A stretch of 64,000 nt of DNA from Paenibacillus guangzhouensis (GTDB lineage: Bacteria; Bacillota; Bacilli; Paenibacillales; Paenibacillaceae). This document shows, piece by piece, positions 38,532-48,930 of the stretch (the stretch's first letter is position 1; each line of letters starts with the position of its first letter). The notes under the pieces were generated by a model. That model saw nothing but the letters and a program-made list of their open reading frames with translations. It searched no databases and had not been told where the DNA came from. Both the position numbers and the translations under genes were made by a program. Where the stretch lies: contig NZ_CP045293.1 in assembly GCF_009363075.1 (NCBI RefSeq), positions 5,140,501 through 5,204,500 of the forward strand. The letters are read 5' to 3'.

Positions 38532-38563
38532 CTCATCACCTCGTACATATTGTCTGCCTTTAG

Positions 38564-39454
38564 TTAATGACGGTCTTTCTCTGCATCTCGGTGGGCGACA
38601 CGAACCATTTCGGTCTCACTTGCCCCAATAATTCGGCCCAAATACTCTGCAATGGCCACCGAACGATGTTTCCCCCCGGTGCACCCGATCCCGATCACAA
38701 CCTGGCTTTTTCCTTCTTTGCGATATTGAGGAATGAGGAATTGCAGCATATCGACCAGCTTCGTCAAGAATACTTGCGTCTCTGGCCATTTCATCACGTA
38801 ATCATAGACTTCCGGATCCTGCCCGGTATGCGGACGCAATGTATCCACATAATGCGGGTTCGGAAGGAAGCGAACATCATAGATTAAATCGGCATCAATC
38901 GGGATGCCATATTTGAATCCGAATGACGTAATATGCACAGATAGGGTATTACCCTCTAGATTATTAAAACGAGATACAATCCGTTCCTTGAGCGTCGCCG
39001 GCTTCATATTGCTTGTATCGATAACTTGGGATGCCCATCCCTTCAAGTCTTCGAGCAGCTTCCGCTCTAGTTGAATTCCTTCCAGCGGCATGCCTGTCGG
39101 CGCCAATGGATGGCGTCTACGACTCTCTTTGTAACGCTGAACGAGTACGCCGTCAGTAGCGTCTAAGAAGACGATCTCGCAGTTAAGTGTATAGTGATCT
39201 TTAATATAATTTAATGACTCGGATAATGCCGTGAAGAATTCGCGGCCACGAAGGTCAATGACAAGTGCGACTTTGCCGATCTTGCCGTTCGACTGTTCAA
39301 TTAGTTCTGCGAACTTCGGAATAAGAACCGGAGGCAGATTATCCACGCAGAAAAATCCGAGGTCCTCCAGACTCTGAACAGCGATCGTCTTCCCGGCTCC
39401 AGACATGCCTGTAATAATGACCAGTTTTGCTTTTGCCATCGATGAAGTGTCCAT
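38564..39454 (-). CDS. rapZ: RNase adapter RapZ
   Basis: RapZ (YvcJ in B. subtilis) is a nucleotide-binding protein; in E. coli it directs RNase E to GlmZ, while in Bacillales it affects competence-linked expression. The 296-residue product has Walker [18 protein letters not shown], the Walker B-like [12 protein letters not shown], and the C-terminal [16 protein letters not shown]. The ATG at 39454 has GGAAGG six bases before it. It follows the glucokinase gene by 34 bases and starts the rapZ-yvcK-whiA-HPr set. Confidence 0.95.
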   Translation of the reverse strand: MDTSSMAKAKLVIITGMSGAGKTIAVQSLEDLGFFCVDNLPPVLIPKFAELIEQSNGKIGKVALVIDLRGREFFTALSESLNYIKDHYTLNCEIVFLDATDGVLVQRYKESRRRHPLAPTGMPLEGIQLERKLLEDLKGWASQVIDTSNMKPATLKERIVSRFNNLEGNTLSVHITSFGFKYGIPIDADLIYDVRFLPNPHYVDTLRPHTGQDPEVYDYVMKWPETQVFLTKLVDMLQFLIPQYRKEGKSQVVIGIGCTGGKHRSVAIAEYLGRIIGASETEMVRVAHRDAEKDRH

Positions 39455-39488
39455 CACGGCCCTTCCCCCTTGTAGTTAGAACTTCCTC

Positions 39489-40439
39489 TTACGAACGACT
39501 AAATAAGCCTGCTGCCCCGATCATTCCCGCATCGTTGCCAAGTGTCGCCGGCACAATCTCAATACCCTTTTGCAGAGAATCCGGTGTCAGCTTGTAGAAT
39601 ACTTCACGAATTTCATCGAATAGAATATCGCCCGCTTTGGACACGCCGCCGCCAATAATGAATCGCTCTGGATTCAGAATAACAGCCACAGCCGCCATTG
39701 CTTTGCCCAAATAGAATGCAGCACGGTTAACGATACGCGTTGCAACTTCATCTCCTGCCTTGGCCGCATCGAACACATCTTTAGCCATCATATGCGGAAG
39801 CGTGGATAGCGATGTGCGATCACCGCGTTCCACAGCATCTTTGGCCATACGAATAATGCCTGTTGCCGAAGATACCGTCTCAAGACAGCCCATTTTGCCG
39901 CATCCACATTGGATGGCTTCAAGGTCAGGAATGACTGCGATATGTCCGAGCTCCCCAGCTACGCCAGCAAATCCTTGATAGATACTGCCGTTGATAATGA
40001 TACCGCCGCCTACACCTGTTCCCAGCGTGTAGCATACACAATTGTCGATCCCCGCACCCGCACCGCTCCAAGCTTCACCAAGCGCCGCTACATTCGCATC
40101 ATTATCCACGCGAACCGGTTTGCCTAATCGATCGGATAGTATTTGACGAATCGGTACATCACGGAAAGGTAGGTTCGGAGAATGCAGGATAATTCCCTCT
40201 TTCAAATTCATGAAGCCTGCGAGACCTGCGCCTACGCCGCCCACTTGATCCCATGAATAAGGAGACTGCTCCACAACAAGATGAACATATTTCACAATGT
40301 TATCGATGATTGTTTCTGCTCCCTTTTCCGTCTCTGTAGGGCCCTCATACGTATGCAGCAGTTGTCCCTGTTCATTGCAGACTCCAACTTTAATTGCTGT
40401 TCCGCCCAGGTCCACACCAACATAGATTGTTTCAGACAT
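39489..40439 (-). CDS. glcK: ROK-family glucokinase
   Basis: GlcK phosphorylates glucose to glucose 6-phosphate with ATP. The 316-residue product has VGVDLGGTAIKVG (phosphate loop), the sugar-binding VDNDANVAALGEAW, GTGVGGGIIING, and the ROK zinc site GELGHIAV with CGCGKMGCLE. AAGGTGG lies seven bases before the ATG. Next to rapZ and yvcK on the same strand, it may be co-transcribed with these carbon-metabolism genes. Other ROK sugars cannot be excluded, but the CGCGKMGC site and context favour glucose. Confidence 0.9.
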   Translation of the reverse strand: MSETIYVGVDLGGTAIKVGVCNEQGQLLHTYEGPTETEKGAETIIDNIVKYVHLVVEQSPYSWDQVGGVGAGLAGFMNLKEGIILHSPNLPFRDVPIRQILSDRLGKPVRVDNDANVAALGEAWSGAGAGIDNCVCYTLGTGVGGGIIINGSIYQGFAGVAGELGHIAVIPDLEAIQCGCGKMGCLETVSSATGIIRMAKDAVERGDRTSLSTLPHMMAKDVFDAAKAGDEVATRIVNRAAFYLGKAMAAVAVILNPERFIIGGGVSKAGDILFDEIREVFYKLTPDSLQKGIEIVPATLGNDAGMIGAAGLFSRS

Positions 40440-40561
40440 GCTAAATCCACCTTTATCTAAGTTAATTGTGTTTCAGTACCCACTATAAGCCATGCCTGTA
40501 TTATCGGTCAAGATAATAGGGCACTCCCCCGCGAGGGAGCGACATCGATCGCATACAAATG

Positions 40562-40606
40562 AAAAAGCCGCTTCTCGTGAGTGTTCTCAACGAAAACCAG
40601 CTTTTC
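40562..40606 (-). terminator. Terminator after the cupredoxin gene
   Basis: AAAGCTGGTTTTCG pairs imperfectly with CGAGAAGCGGCTTT across a 13-base loop on the minus strand; TTTTTC follows. It is 20 bases after the stop at 40626. Confidence 0.65.
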
Positions 40607-40625
40607 GCGGTTAACCATCTGATCG

Positions 40626-40997
40626 TTATTCTACAGTAATTTTACCAACCATTTGACCATGGCCGCCGCCGCACATAATTGAGCAGCTAAAATCGAACGT
40701 ACCTACTTTATCGGCTACGAATTCTTTGGTGCCGGACTCATCCATATTAATGTCGAAATCCTTGATCATCAGACCATGGATGCCTTCTTCCGAGTTAAAT
40801 GTAAGCTTGATTGTGTCGCCTTTCTTCACCTTGATCTCTGCTGGCGAGAACTCGAAATTCTTCGCTGTGATCGTTACTTCCTCTGTTACGCCTGTGGGCG
40901 CTACAGCTGGTTCGCTGGATTTGCTGTCTCCTCCGCAAGCCGATAGAACGAACATGAGACACAGTGCCAGACCTAGTACGAATAATGACTTCTTCAT
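40626..40997 (-). CDS. Cupredoxin-domain lipoprotein with CuA-like site
   Basis: This is a 123-residue lipoprotein (lipobox VLSAC) with a cupredoxin fold like the CuA domain of cytochrome c oxidase subunit II. The C-terminal CSIMCGGGHGQM has the C-x3-C-x3-H-x2-M spacing of a CuA site, and an upstream His in GIHGLMIKD could be the remaining ligand. So it probably carries copper at the membrane surface, as an electron carrier or copper chaperone. The two ATGs at 41000 and 40997 are both possible; GGAGG spacing favours 40997. It is monocistronic, far from any cytochrome oxidase gene in this window. The partner is unknown. Confidence 0.88.
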   Translation of the reverse strand: MKKSLFVLGLALCLMFVLSACGGDSKSSEPAVAPTGVTEEVTITAKNFEFSPAEIKVKKGDTIKLTFNSEEGIHGLMIKDFDINMDESGTKEFVADKVGTFDFSCSIMCGGGHGQMVGKITVE

Positions 40998-41227
40998 CAT
41001 TATACCTCCGCTTTACCATAATCATGATGGATGAATGAACATCTCATCCGATCAACGTGGTTGAGACATTCGTCACATCGATCGCTTCGAGACCCATTGT
41101 ATCACCCTGATCTGGAATATTCATCCTCCGAACAGGCCTAGATGATTGTAAATCGAACGTTTTTCGTTGAAGTTACCAGAATGTTCATAAATGGAAAAAA
41201 GATTGTTGACTCTTTGCCCGCAACATC

Positions 41228-41257
41228 AAAAAAGCTGACGGGACTACCCCGCCAGCT
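41228..41257 (-). terminator. trxB terminator
   Basis: AGCTGGCGGG and CCCGTCAGCT form a stem with one mismatch on the minus strand, followed by TTTTTTG. It lies just after the trxB stop. Confidence 0.85.
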
Positions 41258-41276
41258 CTTATCGTCTAAAAATTGA

Positions 41277-42203
41277 TTAATGAATCTCGTTCGCTTCCAA
41301 GAACTTCTCAGCATCCAGCGCAGCCATACAGCCTGTTCCTGCCGCTGAGATCGCTTGGCGGTACTTCGTGTCTTGCACGTCGCCACAGGCGAATACGCCT
41401 GGAATGTTCGTCTCCATGGAGCCTGGTTTCACAATAATATATCCTTGATCGTCCGTATCCACTTGACCGCCGAGGAACTTCGTGTTCGGCGTATGACCGA
41501 TTGCTACGAACAAACCGTCCGTCTCAATCACTTCTTCTTCACCTGTCTCATTGTTCGTCACTTTGAGACCCGTTACACCGTTATCGCCTGCCACCACTTC
41601 AACTGGCGTACGGTTAAGCGACCATTTGATCTTGTTGTTCTCACGCGCGCGGTCTTGCATGATCTTCGAAGCACGCAGCTCATCACGACGGTGAACGAGC
41701 GTCACATCGCCGAAGCGCGTTAAGAAGTTCGCCTCTTCCATCGCGGAGTCGCCGCCGCCAACGACAATAATCTTCTTGTTGCGGAAGAAGAATCCGTCGC
41801 AAGTCGCACATGCGCTCACGCCGCGCCCTAAGTTGTCCTTCTCTCCTGGGATGCCAAGGTATCTTGCAGAAGCTCCTGTCGAGATAATGACGGTGGCTGC
41901 CTGCAATTCGCCAATGCCCTCCACTTGGAGCGTGAATGGACGTTTGGAGAAGTCTACGCTGTTCACCCAGCCCGTCTTGAACTCTGCGCCAAAACGTTCT
42001 GCTTGCTTACGCATATTATCCATAAGCTCCGGACCCATGATCCCTTCCGGGAATCCAGGGAAGTTCTCGACATCCGTCGTTGTTGTTAATTGACCGCCTG
42101 GTTCAGGTCCTTCAATGACCAGAGGGCTCAGATTCGCACGTGCTAAGTAAATGGCAGCTGTTAATCCAGCAGGTCCTGTTCCGATTACGATTGATTTATA
42201 CAT
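41277..42203 (-). CDS. trxB: Thioredoxin reductase
   Basis: TrxB passes electrons from NADPH through FAD to thioredoxin. The 308-residue product has the FAD motif [16 protein letters not shown], the redox CATCDG disulfide, the NADPH motif [15 protein letters not shown], and [10 protein letters not shown] near the end. In B. subtilis trxB also sits next to yvcD and upstream of rapZ-yvcK-whiA. It is 51 bases after the TPR gene, with a hairpin in between. Confidence 0.97.
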   Translation of the reverse strand: MYKSIVIGTGPAGLTAAIYLARANLSPLVIEGPEPGGQLTTTTDVENFPGFPEGIMGPELMDNMRKQAERFGAEFKTGWVNSVDFSKRPFTLQVEGIGELQAATVIISTGASARYLGIPGEKDNLGRGVSACATCDGFFFRNKKIIVVGGGDSAMEEANFLTRFGDVTLVHRRDELRASKIMQDRARENNKIKWSLNRTPVEVVAGDNGVTGLKVTNNETGEEEVIETDGLFVAIGHTPNTKFLGGQVDTDDQGYIIVKPGSMETNIPGVFACGDVQDTKYRQAISAAGTGCMAALDAEKFLEANEIH

Positions 42204-42225
42204 CGATCATATCCTCCTTATGTAT

Positions 42226-42253
42226 GAAGGAACGCGCATAATGGCGCATTCCT
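42226..42253 (-). other. Intercistronic hairpin between the TPR gene and trxB
   Basis: AGGAACGCGC (42228-42237) and GCGCATTCCT (42244-42253) pair with one mismatch around six bases. No T-run follows, so it is a weak terminator or a processing structure. Confidence 0.45.
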
Positions 42254-44011
42254 CTAGAATTCTTGGGTGTAGGATGGAAATATCGCATCCATTTTCTTCT
42301 TAATGCCGCATACTTCGTCCATCCACTTCACGTATTTGCTAACCGTGGTGATAGATGTACTGTATCGCTGCGCCACTTCATGATAAGAGATCGCTCGGCG
42401 ATGCATCTTCGCTGTGAGATACTCCAGCGCCGCAGCCCAGCCCTCTGCCTTATGGATCTTCGGCATATCGGGATAGACGCGCGTCAAGAACTCGACCCAT
42501 AGCGTCTGGAGATCATATTGCTGCAGCATATCATACCGCTTATTCATCGTACGAAGCGCGAGCGTAAGTACCGTCTGCCACTGATCGTCCCAAGCCGGGA
42601 GTCTCGCAGACAGATCGTTGCCCTCAATGATCGTACGCTTCCCATCGATGATTGCTTCGACCTTCGCATCATAGCCCATCGAACGCAGCACGAAGATAGC
42701 AACCTGCTTCAAATAATCATCTTCATTCGGTTCAAGCAAGAACCCGAGCAGCGCCTCTTGCACTTCGTAGTCCGCAATCATGCCTAATGCTTGGATGACT
42801 TGAAGCTTGGTCTGTTGATCGCCGTGACGAAGCGCCCAGAAGAACGAGGACCGCACCAGCGGATCCCGCTTCAGATGGTCAGGCAACCCGCCGGAGGTCT
42901 TCTCCCAGAGCCGGAACTGCTCTTCAAACGGCAGGTGGTAGTGATAACTCCACATCGGCTTCTCCATGTCTTCGCCGCTCTCTTCGACCTGACGATATTC
43001 CTTGAGCTGCGCCAGATAGAACTTCGGAATTTCCGATCCCGGATCAAGCTTCTGAGCATGATTCCAGAGCCGGTACGCTTCCTCTAGGCGTCCAATATGA
43101 CAAGCCGCCACCGCTGTATAATGATAGAGACAAGGGTCAAAATTGACCTCTTCGTCTTTCAGCAGTCGCCGGAAGTGGCGATATGCCGTCTCATGCTGTC
43201 CCATGATACCCATCGTCGTAGCAAGCTTAAAGACATGCTCCTGGTGAAAAGGCACCGTCTTCTTGAGCGTCACAATGAGCTGTGCCAGGTCCTTCACATT
43301 ACCTTCATGCTGATAGAAAATCGCCAGGTTACACAGGGCATGCAAATTGCCTGGGTCCCGCTCCAGCACATCATTTATGGTATCCATTGCCTTCTCAAAC
43401 AATCCCATATAGTAATAGGCTAGGCCTAAGTTATTCCGCGCCGCTAAAAAGTCAGGCTGACCTTCTACAATCTGTTCGAGCACCTTAACTGCCTCGCCGA
43501 ACCGACCCTCTTCGAGCATCGAACGAGCCTCATCATGCTCCACCATACCCTCACGGGATTTGATGGTCGTCAGACGCGTCGGGCGGTTCAATTCATATTG
43601 CAGCAAATCCATCATTTCCTCGGCTTCGCCCAAATATTGTCCGCTCGCATCTTCCTCAAGGTAACGAATCAATGCTTCCTCAGCCTCTTCGAACTGATCC
43701 ATATTCGCGTAATTGTTAGCCATATAGAAATAACACTCTGAGAGACTCGGTTCAATGGAATCGAGCACCATCTGCAGAATCTCATTTGAATCCTCATACT
43801 TGCCCATCTCCGACAGAATCCCGGCCATATTACAATGGTTCACGGGGTTTTCCGGCTCATATTCTACCGCTTTGCGGAAATACTTCAATGCCTTGTCATA
43901 ATGATAGCGATCCAAGGAACGAACGGCCCGCTCAAAGAAAAAAGTAGCATCCATTTGGATCGGTATGATTTTCTTTCGATGGTTTTCAGGTAGCATCTTT
44001 TTTTCTTTCAT
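42254..44011 (-). CDS. TPR-repeat protein, YvcD-like
   Basis: This 585-residue cytoplasmic protein is built mostly of tetratricopeptide repeats. Clear TPR units are KALKYFRKAVEYEPENPVNH near the N-terminus and KAMDTINDVLERDPGNLHAL in the middle. A HEAT-like region follows, and the C-terminal 60 residues have an HTH appearance (ISYHEVAQRYSTSITTVSKY). Position between prs and trxB matches B. subtilis yvcD, whose role is not known. AGGAGG lies 10 bases before the ATG. The HTH suggests DNA binding. Confidence 0.8.
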   Translation of the reverse strand: MKEKKMLPENHRKKIIPIQMDATFFFERAVRSLDRYHYDKALKYFRKAVEYEPENPVNHCNMAGILSEMGKYEDSNEILQMVLDSIEPSLSECYFYMANNYANMDQFEEAEEALIRYLEEDASGQYLGEAEEMMDLLQYELNRPTRLTTIKSREGMVEHDEARSMLEEGRFGEAVKVLEQIVEGQPDFLAARNNLGLAYYYMGLFEKAMDTINDVLERDPGNLHALCNLAIFYQHEGNVKDLAQLIVTLKKTVPFHQEHVFKLATTMGIMGQHETAYRHFRRLLKDEEVNFDPCLYHYTAVAACHIGRLEEAYRLWNHAQKLDPGSEIPKFYLAQLKEYRQVEESGEDMEKPMWSYHYHLPFEEQFRLWEKTSGGLPDHLKRDPLVRSSFFWALRHGDQQTKLQVIQALGMIADYEVQEALLGFLLEPNEDDYLKQVAIFVLRSMGYDAKVEAIIDGKRTIIEGNDLSARLPAWDDQWQTVLTLALRTMNKRYDMLQQYDLQTLWVEFLTRVYPDMPKIHKAEGWAAALEYLTAKMHRRAISYHEVAQRYSTSITTVSKYVKWMDEVCGIKKKMDAIFPSYTQEF

Positions 44012-44124
44012 CTACAAGGCACCTCCTATGGTTCCAAACCATGCTTTATTCGCAACTAAGTATACCATAGATCGAAGAGATTACCTAAATGGTTTTCCAA
44101 AAATTGCTCAAAACTGGAAAAAGA

Positions 44125-45075
44125 TCAAATCCCTGCGTCTCTGAACAATGTGCTGATGGACCCGCCATTCGTAATAATCCGCATCGCTTCGGCCAACATC
44201 GGCGCAACCGAGATGACTTTGAATCGTGCCGGGTGATTGTCCGGAATCATTATGGAATCCGTCACAACCACTTCACGGATATTCGGATGGTCTAGGCGCT
44301 GCAAGGCAGGTCCCGAGAAAACAGGGTGTGTCGCACAGACATACACATCATGCGCACCGCGTTCCTTGAGTCCTTCCACAACGTTCACGATCGTCGTTCC
44401 GGTATCAATCAAGTCTTCAATAATAATCGGCGTTCGGCCTTTCACATCACCAATAACATGCGTAATAACGGATTCATTATGGCTTGGGCGTTTCTTAATC
44501 ATAATGGCAAAAGGGGAGTCCAGTTGGTTAGCAAGCTTCTCAGCTGTCGATGCGCGACCGGCATCTGGGGATACGATAATCGGGTTCACAATATTCTCTT
44601 TGCGGAGATATTCACTGATCAAATCTAATGCCGTCAAGTGATCGACTGGAATATTGAAGAATCCTTGAATCGCTGGCGCATGTAGATCGATTGTAATGAC
44701 ACGATTCGCTCCAACTGTTGTTAGTACGTCTGCAACCATTTTCGCAGAGATCGGTTCACGCGGAGCTGCCTTGCGTTCTTGTCTTGCATAACCGTAATAA
44801 GGCATCACAATGTTGACTGTCCGTGCGGAAGCACGCTTCGCAGCATCGATCATGACGAGTAACTCTACGAAATGATCGTTGATCGGATGAGAGAGCGATT
44901 GAACGATAAAGACATCGCAATTTCGAATCGTCTCTTCATAGTGAACATAGATTTCTCCGCTCTTAAATCGAGATAGCTTGACATTTCCGAGCTCTACGCC
45001 TAGATCTGCACAGATCTTCGCTGCCAATTGGGGATTAGAAGATCCGGAAAACACACGTAACTTATTGCTTGACAT
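44125..45075 (-). CDS. prs: Ribose-phosphate pyrophosphokinase
   Basis: Prs makes PRPP from ribose 5-phosphate and ATP for nucleotides, histidine and tryptophan. The 316-residue product has LRVFSGSSNPQLA, FIVQSLSHPINDHFVELL, YYGYARQERKAAPREPISAK and the PRPP-binding IIEDLIDTGTTI. The ATG at 45075 has AGGAGG seven bases before it; a longer frame would add 12 residues without a better site. It lies directly downstream of the his operon, whose first committed step uses PRPP. Confidence 0.95.
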   Translation of the reverse strand: MSSNKLRVFSGSSNPQLAAKICADLGVELGNVKLSRFKSGEIYVHYEETIRNCDVFIVQSLSHPINDHFVELLVMIDAAKRASARTVNIVMPYYGYARQERKAAPREPISAKMVADVLTTVGANRVITIDLHAPAIQGFFNIPVDHLTALDLISEYLRKENIVNPIIVSPDAGRASTAEKLANQLDSPFAIMIKKRPSHNESVITHVIGDVKGRTPIIIEDLIDTGTTIVNVVEGLKERGAHDVYVCATHPVFSGPALQRLDHPNIREVVVTDSIMIPDNHPARFKVISVAPMLAEAMRIITNGGSISTLFRDAGI

Positions 45076-45172
45076 GGTACCCTCCTGAAATATGAATAAA
45101 AAACGCAGCAATCCTAGCTCGACACCATCATAAAAACATTGTCGAACAACGTAACTTATTGCTAGTTCTATT

Positions 45173-45201
45173 ATTATACATGGATTGATTTACGTTTGAA
45201 A
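45173..45201 (-). promoter_or_regulatory. Possible prs promoter at the hisJ end
   Basis: TATAAT (45178-45173) has TTTCAA 17 bases upstream (45201-45196) on the minus strand, overlapping the hisJ stop. The -35 is weak. Confidence 0.4.
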
Positions 45202-46014
45202 AGGGACAAGGATGCGTGTGCGTTCCTTAAAAGTCGCAAGTTCTCTATAGCCGATATCCCATAGCATGGCGCGAGCCTCATCCAAATATTGGCCGAGCCG
45301 TTCCGGTTGATGGCAATCGGAGCCGATCGTAAGCGGGATGCCCTTGTTATAGCAAATTTCAAGCATATGTCGGCTTGGGAACATCTCTTCACATGGCATG
45401 CGCATTCCGGAAGCATTCAGTTCAATGGCCAGGTTATGGGCTTGCACCGTATTTAACGCGGACATCTCCAGCACTCTTACTTCAGCCGTTTGCTCCGCAG
45501 GAGGGGCGAAGCCGAACCGCTTAATAACATCGATATGTCCAATGTAATCATAGAATCCCGTACGAACCGCCTTCTCGATCGCATCATAATACTGCGCGTA
45601 CACAGCTAGGGGATCGCGGCCTTCCCAGCCATGCGTCTGACGGAAATCGCTAATATCCCATTCTCCCAGGAAATGAACGGAGCCGATGACATAATCCCAC
45701 GGATACGCCTGAATGATCTTCTCGATCTGTTCCTCATAACCTTCAATATAATCAGCTTCCATCCCGATCCGAACATCGATCTGGGATTTATATTTCTCTC
45801 TTAATCGAAAACACTCCTCAACATAACGAGGCAGCTCTTCCATCGGCATGGCCATTTCGGGATAATACGTGGCAGGGTCCACGTGAAGCAGCGGCATATG
45901 ATCGGAAAGGCCGATCTGCTGCATCCCGATTTCTATTCCGCGAAGAATGTAATCTTCGAGTTCGCCAACAGCATGCCCGCAACGGGCATGGTGGGTATGG
46001 TAATCGATCCGCAT
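45190..46014 (-). CDS. hisJ: Histidinol-phosphatase, PHP family
   Basis: HisJ removes phosphate from L-histidinol phosphate, the step before HisD. The 274-residue PHP-fold product has DYHTHHARCGHA and LSDHMPL, VRIGMEADYIEG, IGSVHFL, IGHIDVIKRF and TIGSDCHQPE, which supply the trinuclear metal site. It lies 17 bases after hisIE and closes the his operon. This is the Bacillus-type enzyme, not the E. coli-type bifunctional HisB. Confidence 0.92.
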   Translation of the reverse strand: MRIDYHTHHARCGHAVGELEDYILRGIEIGMQQIGLSDHMPLLHVDPATYYPEMAMPMEELPRYVEECFRLREKYKSQIDVRIGMEADYIEGYEEQIEKIIQAYPWDYVIGSVHFLGEWDISDFRQTHGWEGRDPLAVYAQYYDAIEKAVRTGFYDYIGHIDVIKRFGFAPPAEQTAEVRVLEMSALNTVQAHNLAIELNASGMRMPCEEMFPSRHMLEICYNKGIPLTIGSDCHQPERLGQYLDEARAMLWDIGYRELATFKERTRILVPFQT

Positions 46015-46031
46015 AAGTTATCGGCCTCTCT

Positions 46032-46751
46032 TTATTTGGTTTTATTTTTGATGTCGGAAGAATAATGGCGTTGCTCCAATACGTGCAGCACCTCATCGAT
46101 CGGCATGTTCTGCGCGCGAAGCAGGACCATCAAATGATAGATGAGATCGCCCGCTTCAGCACTGAGCTCTTCCCGATCATTGTTCTTCGCGGCAATAAGC
46201 ACCTCGGCGGACTCTTCACCGATCTTCTTCAGGATCTTATCCAATCCCTTGTCGAACAGATAGGTTGTATATGCGCCTTCCGGACGTTCCGCGTATCGCT
46301 CCGCAATGGTCTGATCCAGCTTCGACAAGACCGCGAACCGGTCTGCTCCGCTTGCTTCCGTCGTCAGACGTCCTTCTGCTGGTGTCGCCGTAGGAATTTC
46401 ATTGTAGAAGCAGCTGTACTTGCCCGTATGGCAAGCTGGCCCTTGCTGTTCAACACGTACGAGGATCGTGTCCCCGTCGCAATCATAGTGCATCGACTTG
46501 ATCCGCTGTGTATGGCCGGAGGTCGCGCCTTTATGCCATAACTCCTCGCGGGAGCGGCTCCAGAACCACGTCTCGCCGGACTCAACCGACAGCTTCAACG
46601 ATTCGCGGTTCATGTAGGCCAGCATCAATACTTCCTTGCTGCTGTAATCCTGCACGATAGCAGGGATGAGACCTGATTCATCCCACTTGAGCTTGGCGGA
46701 TTGTTCGTCTAGATTCAATAGATTGGCGGCTTGCGCCTCGGATTGTGTCAT
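46032..46751 (-). CDS. hisIE: Bifunctional phosphoribosyl-AMP cyclohydrolase / phosphoribosyl-ATP pyrophosphatase
   Basis: HisI and HisE steps two and three of histidine synthesis are fused in 239 residues. The N-terminal HisI part (about 20-130) has [37 protein letters not shown] and the zinc-binding [10 protein letters not shown]. The C-terminal HisE part (about 140-235) has [20 protein letters not shown] and [13 protein letters not shown]. Its start overlaps the hisF stop by four bases. Confidence 0.96.
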   Translation of the reverse strand: MTQSEAQAANLLNLDEQSAKLKWDESGLIPAIVQDYSSKEVLMLAYMNRESLKLSVESGETWFWSRSREELWHKGATSGHTQRIKSMHYDCDGDTILVRVEQQGPACHTGKYSCFYNEIPTATPAEGRLTTEASGADRFAVLSKLDQTIAERYAERPEGAYTTYLFDKGLDKILKKIGEESAEVLIAAKNNDREELSAEAGDLIYHLMVLLRAQNMPIDEVLHVLEQRHYSSDIKNKTK

Positions 46752-47506
46752 CGAATCTCCACCCCTTTGCCTTTCAAGTCGTCCTTCACTTCTTGAATCG
46801 TCATTTCTTTATAGTGAAAAATGGTAGCAGCAAGGCCTGCGTCTGCCTTCCCTTCCGTAAATACATCATAGAAATGCTCCTTGCGTCCTGCGCCGCCGGA
46901 TGCGATGACCGGGATGCCGATCGATTCCGACACTGCACGGGTTAAGCGAATATCGAACCCATCCTTCGTGCCGTCGGCATCCATGCTCGTAAGTAGGATT
47001 TCACCAGCGCCAAGGCGCTCCGCTTCCCGCACCCAATCGAGTGCCTTCAGACCGCTCGGCGTCCGTCCGCCATGCGTATACACTTCCCATTCGCCCCAGG
47101 CATCATTGTATTTCGCATCGACCGCGACAACGATACATTGAGAACCGAATTTGCGGGCTCCATCCATAATTAACTGCGGATTACGCACAGCTGCCGTGTT
47201 AATACCGATCTTATCCGCGCCCGCGCGTAGAATCCGTTTCATATCGTCGACTTCAGAAATCCCACCACCTACGGTGAACGGAATCGCGATTTCGCCAGCC
47301 GTCTGGCGAACAACCTCGATCATCGTCGCACGTCCTTCGACGGAGGCCGAAATATCGAGGAATACGAGCTCGTCGGCGCCTTCGTGGTCGTACAATGCAG
47401 CAAGTTCAACCGGGTCGCCTGCATCGCGCAGATTGACGAAGTTCACGCCTTTGACGACGCGTCCATCCTTCACATCCAAGCAAGGAATAATTCGTTTGGC
47501 TAACAT
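46748..47506 (-). CDS. hisF: Imidazole glycerol phosphate synthase cyclase subunit
   Basis: HisF uses ammonia from HisH to cyclise PRFAR to IGP and AICAR. The 252-residue TIM barrel has the catalytic Asp in [39 protein letters not shown] and [13 protein letters not shown]. It is 14 bases after hisA and overlaps hisIE by four. Confidence 0.97.
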   Translation of the reverse strand: MLAKRIIPCLDVKDGRVVKGVNFVNLRDAGDPVELAALYDHEGADELVFLDISASVEGRATMIEVVRQTAGEIAIPFTVGGGISEVDDMKRILRAGADKIGINTAAVRNPQLIMDGARKFGSQCIVVAVDAKYNDAWGEWEVYTHGGRTPSGLKALDWVREAERLGAGEILLTSMDADGTKDGFDIRLTRAVSESIGIPVIASGGAGRKEHFYDVFTEGKADAGLAATIFHYKEMTIQEVKDDLKGKGVEIR

Positions 47507-47520
47507 CGATTTTCTCCTCC

Positions 47521-48270
47521 TTAGTTCGGTGCGCTTACATTGCGAATCTCTTCAATCGCTTGCGACAGGTCGATATTGCCGATATAGAGCGCTTTACCCA
47601 CAATCGCACCGCCGACGCCTTCGTTCACATGCTCGGCGAGACGGGTCAAATCGCTCATTTGGCTGACGCCGCCAGACGCGATGACTGTCTGACCGGAGAT
47701 GCGCGCGAGGTTCGCGATCGCTTCCGTATTCGGTCCGCCCATCATGCCGTCCCGGGATATATCAGTGAAGATGAACGTCTTTGCGCCTTTCGCTGCCAGC
47801 TCCACCGCAAGATCTTCAGCGCGAACCGCCGACGTCTCTAGCCATCCACGGGTGGCAACCAGACCGTCACGCGCATCGATGCCGATCGCGACCTTATCGC
47901 CATACTTCGCCAGGACGTCTTCGACGAACGCACGATCTTCAATCGCCGCGGTACCCAAAATGACACGGGACACGCCCAGCTCCATATAACGTTCAACGTC
48001 TGCGAGGGTACGAATCCCGCCGCCAATCTGAACAGGCACGTTCACGCTGCGAGCGATTTGGCCAATGAGCTCGTCATTGACCGGGTGACCTGCCTTCGCT
48101 CCGTCGAGATCGACGAGATGAATCCAGCTGGCGCCGCTGGCTTCCCACTCGCGTGCCACTTCCACCGGGTTCTCATTGTAGACCGTCTCTTGATTGTAAT
48201 CGCCTTGCACAAGGCGTACACACTTGCCGCCGCGGATATCGATCGCGGGATATATGATGAACGATGACAT
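47521..48270 (-). CDS. hisA: ProFAR isomerase HisA
   Basis: HisA isomerises ProFAR to PRFAR. The 249-residue TIM barrel has the catalytic Asp in [41 protein letters not shown] and [10 protein letters not shown]. It is in the his operon between hisH and hisF. Confidence 0.97.
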   Translation of the reverse strand: MSSFIIYPAIDIRGGKCVRLVQGDYNQETVYNENPVEVAREWEASGASWIHLVDLDGAKAGHPVNDELIGQIARSVNVPVQIGGGIRTLADVERYMELGVSRVILGTAAIEDRAFVEDVLAKYGDKVAIGIDARDGLVATRGWLETSAVRAEDLAVELAAKGAKTFIFTDISRDGMMGGPNTEAIANLARISGQTVIASGGVSQMSDLTRLAEHVNEGVGGAIVGKALYIGNIDLSQAIEEIRNVSAPN

Positions 48271-48295
48271 AGATTCGTGCTCCTTCTGAGTGAGA

Positions 48296-48928
48296 TTATA
48301 CTTGTACCGTACCTGCCGCTAGCTTCAAGAAATTGCTTAGCAGCTGCATGCCGAACTCGCCGCTCTTCTCGGGATGGAACTGCATGCCGTACACATTGCC
48401 GCGGCCGACGATCGCTGTTACCGGACCACCGCCATACGAGGTGGTCGCGAGCAGGTCGGATGCTTGCTCCGGCTGCACATGGTACGAGTGCACGAAGTAC
48501 ACATGGCCTTCTTCGAGGCCAGTGAACAGCGGGCTCGCCGGCTGCTGCACCTGCAGCCGGTTCCAACCCATATGCGGCACCTTGTATGTGCCTCCTTGGA
48601 ACCGCACCACGCGGCCGGGCAGCAGCCCGAGGCCCTCGTGGTCGCCGTACTCTTCGCTGCGCGTGAAGAGCAGCTGCATGCCCAGGCAAATGCCGAGCAG
48701 TGGCTTGGCATTTGCCGCCGCTTGCGCGACCACCGCGCCGAGGCCGGTGTCGCGCAGGCAAGCCATAGCGTCGCCGAACGCGCCGACGCCGGGCAGGATC
48801 ACCGCGTCCGCCGCGAGGATGGCGGCCGCGTCGCTGGTGACGAGCGCCTCACTGCCGAGGCGCTCCACGGCTTTGGCAACGCTATGCAGGTTGCCCATGC
48901 CGTAATCAACAATCGCGATGGTTGCCAT
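48296..48928 (-). CDS. hisH: Imidazole glycerol phosphate synthase glutaminase subunit
   Basis: HisH supplies ammonia from glutamine to HisF. The 210-residue class I amidotransferase has YGMGNLHSVAKAVERL, ILPGVGAFGDAM, the nucleophile Cys in LGICLGMQLLF, and the triad His/Glu in GMQFHPEKSGEFG. The DNA here is locally GC-rich compared with its neighbours. It directly follows hisB. Confidence 0.97.
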   Translation of the reverse strand: MATIAIVDYGMGNLHSVAKAVERLGSEALVTSDAAAILAADAVILPGVGAFGDAMACLRDTGLGAVVAQAAANAKPLLGICLGMQLLFTRSEEYGDHEGLGLLPGRVVRFQGGTYKVPHMGWNRLQVQQPASPLFTGLEEGHVYFVHSYHVQPEQASDLLATTSYGGGPVTAIVGRGNVYGMQFHPEKSGEFGMQLLSNFLKLAAGTVQV

Positions 48929-48930
48929 GC

